NCBI GenBank assembly: GCA_016169945.1
Contig: JADLSH010000367.1
Location: forward strand, 1,736,001-1,800,000
DNA: 64,000 nt
Direction: 5' to 3'
From: Trachythela sp. YZ-2020
Lineage: Eukaryota > Cnidaria > Anthozoa > Malacalcyonacea > Clavulariidae
How positions within the stretch are numbered: the stretch's first letter is position 1; the number at the start of each line of letters is the position of its first letter. The notes beneath the pieces were generated by a model. That model was not told where the DNA came from. It saw only the letters and a program-made list of their open reading frames with translations, and ran no database searches. Shown one piece after another: positions 33,421 to 45,399 of this stretch. The position numbers were made by a program, and so were the translations under genes.

Positions 33421-34724
33421 TGCACTCTTTGTAGACGCCATGAATAAATCATGTAAAAATTGAGCAGGTCATATCTCAAATTACATCTTGCGTGGGTAAA
33501 TTGTTCTAGAACATTCTGAACAATGATGTTTGAGTAAAAATGTTATCATATTCAAACTCATGTAGATAAATAAATGTCATCAAATATTCCTTCCTCCTTT
33601 TAAGCCGCCATCCAGTGTCCCAAGGGCTGGAGTCTTATTCATTTAAGATAGCTGGCGAGGGGAAGGAAATTATATCCATGTTATTTGAGGTACGTATGTT
33701 ATGTGAAACAAACACTAAATACCATACTATATTAGCACACTTCGGTTAGTGCACTCTTTTAGTCTACTACAAAATACTAGGGGAAAACGGTATTCATTCC
33801 ATTAGATCGTCCTCATTCCACCTAACCAAAGGATTATTGCGTGGGGGCTTTTCTATAGATCCTAGTAAAGTGAAACAAACACTTACAAAAATATCAATAT
33901 ATAAAGCACGCTTCGGCTAGTGCACTCTTTGTAGACGCCATGAATAAATCATGTAAAAATTGAGCAGGTCATATCTCAAATTACATCTTGCGTGGGTAAA
34001 TTGTTCTAGAACATTCTGAACAATGATGTTTGAGTAAAAATGTTATCATATTCAAACTCATGTAGATAAATAAATGTCATCAAATATTCCTTCCTCCTTT
34101 TAAGCCGCCATCCAGTGTCCCAAGGGCTGGAGTCTTATTCATTTAAGATAGCTGGCGAGGGGAAGGAAATTATATCCATGTTATTTGAGGTACGTATGTT
34201 ATGTGAAACAAACACTAAATACCATACTATATTAGCACACTTCGGTTAGTGCACTCTTTTAGTCTACTACAAAATACTAGGGGAAAACGGTATTCATTCC
34301 ATTAGATCGTCCTCATTCCACCTAACCAAAGGATTATTGCGTGGGGGCTTTTCTATAGATCCTAGTAAAGTGAAACAAACACTTACAAAAATATCAATAT
34401 ATAAAGCACGCTTCGGCTAGTGCACTCTTTGTAGACGCCATGAATAAATCATGTCAAAATTGAGCAGGTCATATCTCAAATTACATCTTGCGTGGGTAAA
34501 TTGTTCTAGAACATTCTGAACAATGATGTTTGAGTAAAAATGTTATCATATTCAAACTCATGTAGATAAATAAATGTCATCAAATATTCCTTCCTCCTTT
34601 TAAGCCGCCATCCAGTGTCCCAAGGGCTGGAGTCTTATTCATTTAAGATAGCTGGCGAGGGGAAGGAAATTATATCCATGTTATTTGAGGTACGTATGTT
34701 ATGTGAAACAAACACTAAATACCA

Positions 34725-34730
<6 letters not shown>
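33421..34730. repeat. 500-bp tandem repeat, 2.6 nearly identical copies
   Basis: The unit starts TGCACTCTTTGTAGACGCCA at 33,421, 33,921 and 34,421, an exact 500-bp period. The copies differ by almost nothing (for example GTAAAAATTG versus GTCAAAATTG in the third). The third copy stops at an (AT)n run at 34,727. The near identity points to a recent duplication. Inside each unit the motif GCACRCTTCGGYTAGTGCAC occurs twice. No coding frame is present. Confidence 0.95.
33504..33521. promoter_or_regulatory. Heat-shock-element-like motif (repeated every 500 bp)
   Basis: TTCTAGAACATTC followed by TGAAC gives alternating TTC/GAA units at 2-bp spacing (TTC-TA-GAA-CA-TTC-TG-AAC), three perfect units and a degenerate fourth. 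The same motif occurs at 34,004-34,021 and 34,504-34,521. The match to the heat-shock-factor consensus is by eye, and function is unproven. Confidence 0.35.
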
Positions 34731-34769
<39 letters not shown>

Positions 34770-34862
34770 AACCGCGCAAGAGGTCTTTATCTGATTTAAA
34801 ACATCGAGGCGCAGCCGAGTGTTTTAGATCTGATAAAGACCGAACTGCAAGGTTTGTATATG
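34728..34862. repeat. (AT)n microsatellite and hairpin repeat
   Basis: (AT)n at about 34,728-34,768 is followed by a hairpin: ACAAACCGCGCAAGAGGTCT at 34,768 pairs with AGACCGAACTGCAAGGTTTGT near 34,836-34,857, with a second arm TCTGATTTAAAAC / GTTTTAGATCTGA. A similar (AT)n run at 33,395-33,420 sits at the other end of the tandem array. Confidence 0.75.
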
Positions 34863-34864
34863 AC

Positions 34865-35900
34865 TTCTAAAATGACTCGTTTTGTACGCTCACTGGCGTT
34901 GGAATTTTGAAGATTGATGTTATCTACACTGTAAAAATTGAAGGAGAAAATTTGAGCAAGTCTATATCAAATATATAGATCCGCTACGGGTCATGAGTTT
35001 CCTTTGTATTTTGCTTATGAATAATATTTTGCTTATGAATAGGAGTAAGAATAATTTAATAACATTTTACAACATATACGGTTGTTTTATTTATTTCATG
35101 CATACTCCTAAATCCAATCCAAAAATAACCATAAAAACAATTTTACGTCCATCGTCGACACGATTCACCACCGCCATCGATCGCACGGCAATATAAACAG
35201 AAATTAGCAAGTTGGTGCAAGCTTCAACCATGGCATGGCTTAAACTGCCTTTAAATCGCAATCGTGAGGTGCATGCGGTTAGTAAACTGAGTAGTAAAAG
35301 TAAAAATAACTAAAAGTAGTTGTTTGGTCGTCAGGATGATTCATTGCCAAAATGTTCAATTTTATCGTTTTGTTGATAATCATTCAAATTTAAAACGAAA
35401 CCCACCGTTTGAAAGCTGAATGCCTATATGCTTTAGAATGAATGTAAACATAAAAGTTTTACTCTATTAGTCTTTTCAATATTTACATTTGAATCGAGGA
35501 CTCCGTTCCTTTTATCGAATCCAAACATACATGAGCAAAGCCCTGGTCAAACTATTCAAAGTACTAAGACCCTGCTTAAAACGTCAGTACAGGGACCGAG
35601 CAGCAGGTGTTAAACCTACTATAATTTCCACAACCATAAAGAAGTTAAACTAAAGAAAACATTATTATATATACGCCAGCTTAGCTAACTATAAAGGGCT
35701 TTGTAATTTGTTAACGATCAGATGTTACTTGTTTGATATCTTGATCAGACGGCTAGATATATAAGCTGCAAAACGCGGATGCATATTTTTCGAACGTAAT
35801 CTAGATAGGATGATAGACGGGTTCAAAGAAGAAGCCATTTCATGATCATTTCATGATTCGTTGCGTAGGTACGATCGGTAGATTTGGTAGTCAGCTGCTT
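34865..35900. other. Spacer, nothing recognised
   Basis: AT-rich with no supported gene. Only short chance frames. Confidence 0.4.
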
Positions 35901-35919
35901 TTTGTTCGACCAAATATTT

Positions 35920-36110
35920 GCAAAGAATGCTCCCCCAAAGTGCACGAAATGGCATTTTACTATTTTAGAGATTGTAGATTTCAAACTTTCCGGGGAAGCA
36001 TGCCCCCATACCCTCCTAAAGATCTCATGTCTTCAACATTCGGTCCTATAGTGTCACTGGGCCTCTGAGTGATTTTTAGCCCCCCTTCCCCAAATGCCAA
36101 AAATTATCCG
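35920..36110. mobile_element. Decayed DNA-transposon end
   Basis: The block with CTCCCCCAAAGTGCACGAAA, TGGCATTT, TTTCCGGGGAAGCATGCCCC and a C-rich end (AGCCCCCCTTCCCC) resembles the interior of the hAT-like MITE at 25,884-26,290 and the stretch at 37,390-37,490. It therefore belongs to a dispersed DNA-element family. Boundaries are unclear. Confidence 0.5.
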
Positions 36111-36433
36111 CGGGCCCTACAGTATTTCGGGACTTGATTACCGTTTTGTTTGTAATACGCTTATACTAGTTACGTGGTAGCACTAGCAGTATAGCCTGCT
36201 CGCAGCCCGAACTTTCGTTTCGCTTCGAAATAAATTCCAGCTGCGAGCAGCAAACTAACTTAAACCAAGACCCGCGTTGCAAACAACAACGCACAAGTTG
36301 TTATACAGATCCGCAAGCAAATTGTAACAAGTCTGTCATCAAGCCGATATCAGGACGTGTCCGCACTGTTTGTTACTTTGTTCCCAGTCATTGCGGTGAC
36401 AAGTCTGGCACAAGTCGTTATTTTCTTGTAAAA

Positions 36434-36590
36434 AGGTTGATGACGGTACCAGACTCGCAACAAGTTGTTCCAACAAGTCTGATAACAAGTTGCTAACAAG
36501 TTACGACAACAATCTCGTAGCAACTTGTTACGTCCAGACGATATCTGAGTTGTTGGAACAACTTGTTGCGAGTCTATTAGCGTCATCAAC
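36434..36590. repeat. Inverted repeat rich in ACAAGTTGTT
   Basis: GGTTGATGACGGTACCAGAC followed by TCGCAACAAGTTGTTCCAAC (36,434-36,473) is mirrored at 36,548-36,590. The surrounding 36,290-36,600 is built of AACAAGTC / CAACTTGTT words in both orientations. It looks like a foldback or MITE remnant. Confidence 0.7.
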
Positions 36591-36599
36591 CCTGTGGCA

Positions 36600-37500
36600 A
36601 CTTACAAGATGAGGCCAACTCGTTCCAGATTTGCTATCAACTATAGGACAAAGTAGGGCGAAGACATCTTTTTGACAACCTGTGATATTTTTACGCGATT
36701 TGTACTAAATGGCTAATTAAAGTTTTAATAGTTACCTTGACTTAACCGTGAGGACCGACTATAGAAGGCGTCGTAATGTGCAAACTGCAGTAAAAGAGAG
36801 AACTAAAACAGAAAATGGCTTGCGTGACTTTGCTTGCTGACAACTGGCCTACGTTAAGGATGACCAACTCAAAACAAACTATTTGGCCGTTTCCGTTGGT
36901 CAAAATTAATTGGATTGACGTCAACAGTGAAGTGTCGCGTAGGCGGCAATGCAAATCAAACTGCATGGTATCAAACTGCATGCCGCGAATTTAAATAACG
37001 ACCATTTATGTAGATTTGGCGAGCTAAGCCTGACATGGATTATTGTACTACAATGAATATGAAAGCGCATATTAGCTATTGAATTACGACAGTTTCGGCC
37101 AACTAAACGTCCTCATTTTCAAGTTGTCCTTTATATCGGGACACCGCTGCTTTTCTTGCCTCCTCATTATCACCTGATATTTCCAATCCTCTATAGAACG
37201 AGACCCTGATCAAAGTATTGACCTTAAAACATCAGTATTTCAACACTTAACCACCTTTCTATTTGTGATATAAAATTCATCTTACCCAGGGTGTATCTCA
37301 GAAAAAAACAACAAGGGGGGCAAATAGATCATAAAGAAATCAAAATTGGGGGAGGGGGGAGGGTGGAGTTTGATGGTGGCTTGGTGACAACATGTGGAAA
37401 AACCATCTAGGGAGTCCCGTGGCATGCTCTTCCGGAAAGTTTTGAAATTTAGAGACTCGGAAGTGCCATTTTCTGCATTCTGAGGATAAATATTTATACA
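36600..37500. other. Spacer with a DNA-element scrap
   Basis: 37,300-37,490 contains a G-rich run and TTCCGGAAAGTTTTGAAATT...GCCATTTTCTGCATTCTG, a relative of the element interiors at 26,080 and 35,950. No gene. Confidence 0.45.
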
Positions 37501-38146
37501 GCTCACCTGCAACTCAACACTAACCCCACCATTTTGTTCATTTCACCTGCAATTTCACCTCATTTCCAACCCACCATTTTTACAATTTGCTACCCACTAT
37601 CATGTGCTCCTACCACCTGCTATACACCAACCTAGACCACCACCCACTATAACTTGCTACAGTCCACGTGCAACTCATCATCTGCACCCACCACTCCTAG
37701 CTAACATCTATTTTTCCATCTGCCACCTATTATCTGCTACGTACAACTTGCTACTGAACACCATTGACTAAGTACCACCTGCCATCTCCCACAATTTCCT
37801 ACATTTCACATGCAACCCCCATCTGCTACATAATGTTTTCTCCCCACTATCTGTTATCTAGCATCTGCTACCTGCAGCTACAGCAACGGACACCCACCAT
37901 CATACAACACCATTTGCTACAATGTACCTGCTACCCACCATCTGCTAGACACACCATCTGTTTCTTACCAATATCAGACAACCACTTGTTACCCACCACA
38001 ACCTGATACTGTCCATCGCTTGGCCACCACCATCAACTAGCCACCACCACATGGTATTTACCAGCATGCATCTACCTACCACTTCTACCTGCAACCATTA
38101 ATTTCCTATTTACCAGTATCTATTTTCCAGTATCTTATGTACCTAC
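37500..38146. repeat. CA-rich degenerate satellite, left part
   Basis: Degenerate tandem words such as CCACCATCTGCTACC, ACTTGCTAC and CCACCTGC, almost free of G on this strand. The same composition resumes at 43,401-43,530, directly beyond a 5.25-kb insertion, so the two parts were once one array. Confidence 0.8.
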
Positions 38147-39575
38147 CAGGGCCGCCGAGATGGGGGGAGGGGGGGGCAGGGAGGGCAACTTGCCCCGGAT
38201 CCCAACCTAATAGGGGCCCCCAACTTGAGAGAGAGACTAAAATTGAGCAGGCCCCCTCAAAAGAGAGCATTTTAAGTTCGCTCCACATGCATTCCAGTTA
38301 GGGACCGTTATATGCCTTAGGTTATTTAAAAAAATATCCCGGTTTACCATCATCAGAATCAAATAGGCAGAGTGCGTCCGATAAACCTTCCAGCATCGAT
38401 CTCCTATTGGAAATTAAAGTATTGAAAGGCTTCAAAATTTGGCACTAAATATTACTAGTCTTGTAAAGCACATTGCTGAATTAAAAATAGTCATGTCAAG
38501 CCAACCTTTTGATATTTTGGCAATTAATGAGACGCGTTTGGAGAGTTCAATTGTTGATAATGATATTTCGAATTCTATAATAGGATCTCCAGCAAGTGAA
38601 TTAAATGTTTTTGATACACTCGAAACCTACCTCAAGTCGCTAGAAATAGAGGAAAAAGAATCCATTATATTGGGTGATTTTAATTGTAATGTTTTGGGGA
38701 CAAATGTAGCACCACATACCTCAAAACTTATCTCTCTATATGACGAATACCAGTATACTCAGCTAATTAAAAAACCTACGCTTGTAACAAGAACTACACA
38801 ATCTTTAATTGATCACTTTGCTACAACTGCGCCACAGCGTATAAGGAGCAGTGGAGTCTGTCACCTTTCTATCAGTGACCATAGTCTAATATATGCAGTA
38901 CGACGTATGGTAACACCGCGTGAGCGACCTCCGATTATTCATGAGACCCAAAATTATAAAACCTTTGACATGAACGCTTTTTCTGCGGATTTACAAAAAA
39001 TACCATGGGAAATATTGGATAGTCTTCATGATCCTAACGAAATGTGGTTATAGAACCCGTTAGAGAGGCCGCCGGAGCTTGCCCGTGAGATTGCGAATAC
39101 AACTATAAATCCCAGCATTTCCTAAATCAAAGTACAAGTAAATTCAAATTTAAGCACATCAGTGCTGAATTTGTTGTGGTTACTATTAGGAATATTCCTT
39201 CCGACCTGGACAAATACCATGTAGCGTGACCAAGGGCGTCGCGAGAATCATATCGGAGTCTCTTTCGATTTAACAATCTACCTCAAGCGGTATCTTTCCT
39301 GGTGATTCAAAGAGTGCAAAGGTAGCCCCAATTTTTAAGAACGGGGAACGATCTGATGTAAGTAATTATAGGCCAATATCTGTATTGTCAGTAGCTAAAA
39401 GCTAAAGTTTTTGAGAAAATAGTTTTTAATCAGTTTTATGAATTTTTAAGTGATAACAACCTCTTGTCTCACCATCAGTCGGGTTTTAGACCTCGACATT
39501 CTACATTGACGGCTCTGCATAAAGACACTATCTATTGGCTTAGTAACATGGATAAAGGAAAGATAAATATACCTG

Positions 39576-40665
39576 CAGGGGCGTGACGAACGAATCACGG
39601 TTGGGGGGTGTCATATCATTATGACCAACTTTTCCGATTAAAATGACCAATTTTTGGCTTTCTATAACAAACTTTTGTATCAAAATTATAGGGGAAAACG
39701 AAAGAATTTATATAGTTGTATGATCGGATATGATTATACAACTATTATATGATATATATTATACAATTATACGATATAAAATACAATTATATGATATATA
39801 AGGGGTAATTAAAAAGGGCCCTGTGCTTAGCCGCTTCTAACGTTCATTAGTATAAACTTAGTAATAGACTATCACTTTTCCTGCGTTCTGATTGGCTACG
39901 CTACTCGTAGACTATTAGTGATAGTCTACTAGTAGCAAAATTCAAAACAATGGCGTGAAAATTCACGTTTAAAATTAATATTAATACTTTTGTTTACTTT
40001 TGTATTGTGTTCATTTCTCAATAAATGCATTTTCAGAGACATTTTTTTATATATCCCATGGGGAGCGAATAGTCAACTCGGCCCTCGTGCTCAAGCCGCC
40101 TCGTTTCTAACGTTCATTATTTGAACTACACAAATATCACTTGAAAGGGTCAATAAATGTTACATTTGCCAACAAGCATGTTAATTTAGCAATTTCAATA
40201 TAACTATGAAATTTATTCGTAACTGACCCAAACAGATTTTAATTGCCTTTATTGTCCTTGTTTTTATTAAATTTTTTCAAATGCAAGCATTTTTAACTTT
40301 TTATAGAATAGAAAGGATCAAAGAATGATGTTGAGGCAATGCGTGTATGCTACACTCCAGTAATTCTGCACTAGTCTATTGACCAACTACTTACGTACGT
40401 ACTCAGGAGCGCATAATGTTTGAAAATTAGAACGTATTGTTTCTTATATATTTTAACCAACAACAAATGTTCTGATCAACTCTTTAATATTTAGAATTAT
40501 TGTACTTGCGTTACACGTTTTATAATTTCAGCGCATAGTCTCAACGTATAATTTCTCAATATTTTTTTACCAACAACAAGCCATTTTTTGACCAACATTT
40601 TAATATTCAGAATTATTGGGGGGGGGCGTCACACCCCCCACACCCCTCCGGTCGCCACGCCCCTG
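39576..40665. mobile_element. Inner hAT-like element in LINE F
   Basis: A 1,090-bp element with ends CAGGGGCGTGACG (left) and CAGGGGCGTGGCG (right, reverse-complemented), and G-rich subterminal stretches. It is flanked by TATACCTG (39,568-39,575) and TATAGCTG (40,666-40,673), an 8-bp target duplication with one difference. The LINE RT reading frame continues exactly across when the insert is skipped. It is non-coding and AT-rich inside. Confidence 0.88.
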
Positions 40666-41222
40666 TATAGCTGTATTTTTTACCTTAAGAAAGCTTTCGA
40701 TACTGTTTACCACACTATCTTATTGAATAAATTACAGCATTATGGCTTTTTGGGAAATGAATTCATTCATATCTGTCTAATAGAAACCAAAATACTTTGT
40801 AAATGGGTTTTTTTCAAAGCCAGGTATAATAAAATGTGGTGTGCCCCAAGGATCGATATTAGGACCACTCTTCTTTCTGATTTTCATCAATGATCTCCAA
40901 GGCTGTCTCTCTCATATACTACACCAAATATGTATGCAGATGACACTAGCATTACATTGGGAGATGAAAAACTTGATCTTTTGGGAAATAGAATAAATGC
41001 AGACTTGCAAAACTTGTGCATTTGGCTTAGAGCCAATTATCTTAGTCTGAATATTGTCAAAAGTGAATACATGATTATTGGTTCAGCTCGACGAATTAAA
41101 AACCTAAGTAGGGATCCTTTGTTATTTATAGGTAATGTTAAACTGAAAAGAGTTAAATGCAAGAAAACGCTAGGTGTTATCGTTGATGAAAACCTTAACT
41201 GGCATGACCATATAAATTATTA

Positions 41223-41588
41223 AATTTTCAAACGTTCTCTGGTTAGAAATATTTATTTTTCACAAGCTTTCGGCTGCCAGTCTGCAGCCTTCGACGGGTA
41301 GTTAATGAAAAGTGTCAACTAGTCTGACACAAACAACAGTATACAATTATATATAAACACAATAGAAGTGTTGTATAGTGACTTCCTATACGTATGCAAA
41401 TGTTAATAGGTAAAAAAGTACATATAAATCATTAGAGTTTGTTAACTAAGAAGCGATATTGTTCTGGCGAATGTTTTGAGTTATTGTCTGCATTCTTAAC
41501 TTCGTAATTGCGGTGTGCCAGGATTCTAAAATAGCCCTGTGCCGATAGTTGCCTTTATCAATTATCTTGCCGTTTTTAAAATCTATTA
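41223..41588 (-). mobile_element. Penelope-like element 3' tail inserted in LINE F
   Basis: The minus strand contains a PLE C-terminal segment (HLIDFKNGKIIDKGNYRHRA then ILESWHTA) followed by a non-coding tail ending with AAGGCTGCAGACTGGCAGCC and GAAAGCTTGTG near 41,300-41,255. That part can form a stem capped by a short loop with GAAA directly after it, as in the hammerhead motifs of PLE ends. It is 5' truncated, and the exact junctions are approximate. Confidence 0.68.
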
Positions 41589-41744
41589 GGTGGTCATGAG
41601 AGGCCTTGCTGCCTTGAGACAAATTCGTGACCTTGCCCCTGTAGATGCCTTAAAGAAAGTATACTACGCAATTGTACAACCGCATTTTGATTATTGTTCA
41701 TCGGTGTGGGATAACTGTAATAAAGGTCTTAACTCTTTATCGTT

Positions 41745-42665
41745 TTTCGCCTTGCGCCGTAATTACGATCGGTTGTTTCAAAATGTAAATATCGCCAGAC
41801 GTGTTTATTCTCTGGCAACAGGACACACGCGTCATTCGATAGCTTATGACTTCCTCTTTAAAATTATATTTAGTTTGTCCGGGTTCATATTACATATCAT
41901 TGTTAATTTTATATATGTTCATAAAAAAAAAAAAAATTTTACAATTATTGTTAAATTTTCCTGATTGCCAGAACAGGGTCTAGAATTTTCGAGCAGCAAG
42001 GCAAATTTGAACCAAAATTGTAGCTCATATAAAAAGGAGCGGGAATAAAGTTTCTTTGTATTTGAAAGAAAGAAGAAGTTTTATTTTTTTTTTTTTTTTT
42101 AGAAAATGCAAAAAAAATTCGAGATTGAAATTTTGATTCTCACGCGAATTAATTAATGAAAAAATATATTAGGTCAGTGTGTTTGGGGTTAGGCTAAAAA
42201 AAAATATAGCCATTAGGGCTGAATCCGCACATCGAATCGATTGCCGGTACTTCAGATACAAAGCCGCGGAAATTTAGCTCCGCGATTTGCTTCGAGGTTG
42301 CCCCGACGCAACCGGGATTACCGCAATTAGCGTATTACGGGATTTCACGAGAGGAAAGAATTAGAATTGTCTAAAAATGTTTATTTAGTATGGATATTTA
42401 ATTTAAATCATTCGATTTCGACAGGATTTTCAAGGCCAATGGTCAAGTCACTAGGAGTTTTTTAGCGCGTAAAAAACAAAAGGAAGAAAAAAAAAATATA
42501 TATATTAGTTGTTTTATTGTAATTTTGTAAACAATACAAAGTTCAGAAACAGTTTGCATAAATTGGGTTGGCGTAGCATTAAACAAACAAACAACATTTT
42601 CGTCAAAAAATCGATCGTAAACGGAATCGAATCGACCGGTATTTTCATCTACATAGCATGCACTG
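41745..42665. mobile_element. Unidentified insert in LINE F
   Basis: LINE coding sequence stops after SSVWDNCNKGL near 41,745 and resumes at EDIEKLQKLQNRAGRI near 42,670, so about 920 bp of foreign DNA lies between. Inside are a poly-T run (42,080-42,100), two related ATCGAATCGA...CCGGTA blocks (42,235 and 42,620) and a GC-rich stretch with GAGGTTGCCCCGACGCAACC. I found no clear TIR or target duplication. Confidence 0.6.
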
Positions 42666-43400
42666 AACCGAAGATATAGAGAAACTACAGAAATTGCAAA
42701 ATCGAGCTGGGCGGATAATCACGCGCTCTGGCTATGATATTGATATTAGATCAGCCGAAATTTTAGATAAATTAGGTTGGCAAACATTAGAACATATATA
42801 TATATGGTGGCGTTTGAATAAGGCATTGTTGATGCACAAAGTAGCAAACAATGCTGCCCCTACGTATCTAATATTGCAATTTTCCAAAAGGAATCAAGCG
42901 CATGACTACAATGTAAGGGGTAGCCAAGTGAATATTCGCCTTCCGAAACCAAATACAAATTTTCTCAAAAATATTTTAGTCTATAATGGAGCAGTTACCT
43001 GGAATTCACTGAAAAGTGTATTAGCATTCGAAAATATTATTGCATACTATTGTGTGTGTTATGCTGCGTATATACAATGATTCTTGTTGGAAAGGGCTCA
43101 TTACTTTGTTTTTGTTTTTCAGAAATATGGTGTTATTAATTATGTACCATCAATCAGACATGTGAAATTGAACATATTCTTCGTGCATCTAATGAATGTG
43201 TTTGGTCAAATATTAAAAAATAAAAATAAAATCCGCCCGCCCGCATGGAAAATTTTTACTGCTACTGATGATAAACCGGGATATTTTTTAAATGGCCTAA
43301 GCACAGTTTTTCGTCTTTTTCTGCTGCTTGAAAATAATGACGTCGTGGGGGCCCCAGAGAAAATTTTGCCCGGGCCCCGCAAATTCTCTCGGTGGCCCTT

Positions 43401-43530
43401 GTACCTACCACTTGTTACCCACCACAATCTGTTAGCCACCACAACCTGTTATTAACCAGTATCTTTCCACCCCTTGTGACCCACTACCATCTGCTATCTA
43501 CCACTAGCTAGCCTAGTACTACCATCCAGA
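43401..43530. repeat. CA-rich degenerate satellite, right part
   Basis: Continuation of the array at 37,500-38,146 with the same words (ACCACTTGTTACCCACCAC, CCATCTGCTATC), separated from it by the hAT-bounded insertion. Confidence 0.78.
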
Positions 43531-44465
43531 CTGTAAAGTATTATTTTTGAGAATAGAGCTTAAATACATGGATTTTTTAGCATTTTCTTGAAAATGCGCG
43601 CATAGAAATTCAATTTCGAAATTCTGCGCGGGAACGCGTTCCCCATGTTCAAACACAATCAGAAACAAATAAGAGCATCCAGTACAGCGTGTTAGTTACT
43701 GCCAAAATCACAAAAATCACAAGGGTATAGCAATCACCTTGAAATTTGCCAGGCAAGCTCGATTCCCATGAACAGCTCCAAATGTTGGCCATAACTTTTG
43801 TGTTCTATTTTGTTTATCTTTATTATATCAAAGATTAAAGCTGTAGTAGCTATATTTTCAGGAGAATCAGGACATACTGACAGTCGACAGTCAGGCCTTA
43901 CAAATTTGCACAATATCCCTTTCATCAGCTATTGGAGTAAACATACAACATCAGTAACTCAATAATAAACAAGATAGATGCAGGCTGTTTCACATAGTCA
44001 ACATGACTTGGTCATAACAGTTACGACCATAGTATAGAAACACAGTGGCATGCTTAGGTGACTAAGAACTCTTGCAAAAATTATCAACTGCATGGTTAGT
44101 GGTTACATGTTTGTATGTTTGTATTAGTCAAAACTCTTGTAACATGCTATCCAACTAGATTTTCAGTTAAGTATACTTCATCAACGGCTCAAATTTTGTA
44201 TTGCTATACCTAATACATAACAGTAAAAAATAAACTTTTAACTGTTTTATTTTTAACAATTTAAGCAAAGGAATTTATAATTTATTTAAAGACCTACCTG
44301 AAAATTGATTAAATCGTATAATATTCTGAACATGGGAACTTTTTATTTTATTATTATTATTATTATACTGGGAATAAAATTACATACAATAAGTTAGGTT
44401 AAATTACTATGCAATTTACAAAATGATGAATATCCTATTACAATAAGTTTTTTCTTTTAAAATGT
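43530..44465. other. Spacer, nothing recognised
   Basis: AT-rich; the small minus-strand frame at 43,925-43,734 has no domain. A (TTA)n run lies at 44,344-44,366. Confidence 0.4.
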
Positions 44466-45000
44466 TTAGAATTCCTGCTTCTGACTATTATTAAAAATAT
44501 TTACAGCGTATAAAATTGGGCTGTTCTTAAATCTGTTAGTTTTGCTATACAAATTGTAAAAACACTCCTTGTTGGATCTTGTGTTCCTTCTAGCTACTTG
44601 TCTAATGACTTTTCCTTGGCGGAAGGAGATGATTAAGTTAAGTTTGTGATCTTCATGGGATAGTTCTTTCACCAAATTAATACAATGAAGATTTCTTCGT
44701 TCTTCTAGTGTGGTTAGATTGCGTGACTCTAATACTTGTTCGTGGGTTTGTTCAGGAAAGATGATTCTCAGTGCGCGTTTTTGTACTCTCTCCAAGTTCA
44801 TACGTTGCTTAGCAGTTATTCCACCTGACCATAAAACATCTCCGTATTCAAGCACAGGTCTGATTATATATACAGACTTAAAAAAAGTTAGCAAACCCTT
44901 TTTTGGAGCGCCATAATTCTTCAAAGGTTTAAGAAAATACAACCTAATAATAACATAAAACGTTTTCAATATAGTTGTATTTGGACATTTTCTCACATAC
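44466..45000 (-). mobile_element. LINE C-terminal fragment
   Basis: Minus-strand open frame of 176 codons with the post-RT region of a LINE: LLTFFKSVYIIRPVLEYGDV, LWSGG, then NLERVQKRALRIIFPEQTHE and LTTLEERR. It is truncated before the RT core. The uninterrupted frame suggests it is younger than most copies here. Confidence 0.8.
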
Positions 45001-45254
45001 GATTGTCGATTTTCGAAGCCGCTCCTGCATTCTCCTGCATAATTTTATATATCCACTATACTGTCTGCTTAATATATGATGTTTCCACCTAAAATACCGA
45101 AGCGAAGGCGAAACCTATAGTCGCTGTAGTGCAGAAATGAAAGGTATATTGCCTCTATAATTATAAAACATAATTGAGAGTATAAGGTGCTAAATAGTGA
45201 GAATTGTCATACAAGGGTAAGCTTTGTGTTTCGATACACCCTGTAAGGCTGTAA

Positions 45255-45300
45255 ACCCGGTCACATGTCCCTCTCCGCAAAAGGAGGGACATGGGTCCAG
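45255..45300. repeat. Small perfect hairpin
   Basis: CATGTCCCTC...GAGGGACATG around 45,264-45,292, with a short loop. Function unknown; probably a repeat remnant. Confidence 0.5.
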
Positions 45301-45399
45301 AGGATGTATATATACATCAGTTTAAATTCTTGATAAAACCAATGAAAGAAATTCCATGACAAGCAGGAGGGGGGTTAAATTGCAATTAAAAACTGAAGC

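Larger units (their letters stand above)
38425..43060 (+). mobile_element. LINE (CR1/Jockey-group) pseudogene copy F, multiply interrupted
   Basis: Plus-strand LINE in pieces. The endonuclease (38,430-39,050) starts with LNITSLVKHIAELKIVM, then INETRLESS, ILGDFNCNVLG and SDHSLIY, with a deletion in its middle. RT entry is at 39,330-39,580 (VAPIFKNGERSDVSNYRPIS). RT resumes at 40,666 (KKAFDTVYHTILLNKL), with YADDTS at 40,930 and WLRANYLSLNIVKSEYMIIG up to 41,220. The next piece is at 41,590-41,745 (MRGLAALRQIRDLAPVDALK, IVQPHFDYCSSVW). The tail is at 42,670-43,060 (LQNRAGRIITRSGYDIDIRS). Inserts lie at 39,576-40,665, about 41,223-41,588 and about 41,745-42,665. Confidence 0.87.
38147..43400. 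mobile_element. hAT-bounded 5.25-kb nested insertion
   Basis: Left end CAGGGCCGCCGAGA at 38,147 and right end (reverse-complemented) AAGGGCCACCGAGAG at 43,400 are inverted repeats. They are flanked by a perfect 8-bp direct repeat GTACCTAC (38,139-38,146 and 43,401-43,408), the hallmark of a hAT insertion. G/C-rich subterminal blocks with GGGGCCCCC occur near both ends. The inside holds no hAT transposase that I can see. It is occupied by LINE copy F, itself broken by an inner hAT element, a PLE tail and a further insert. Confidence 0.85.
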
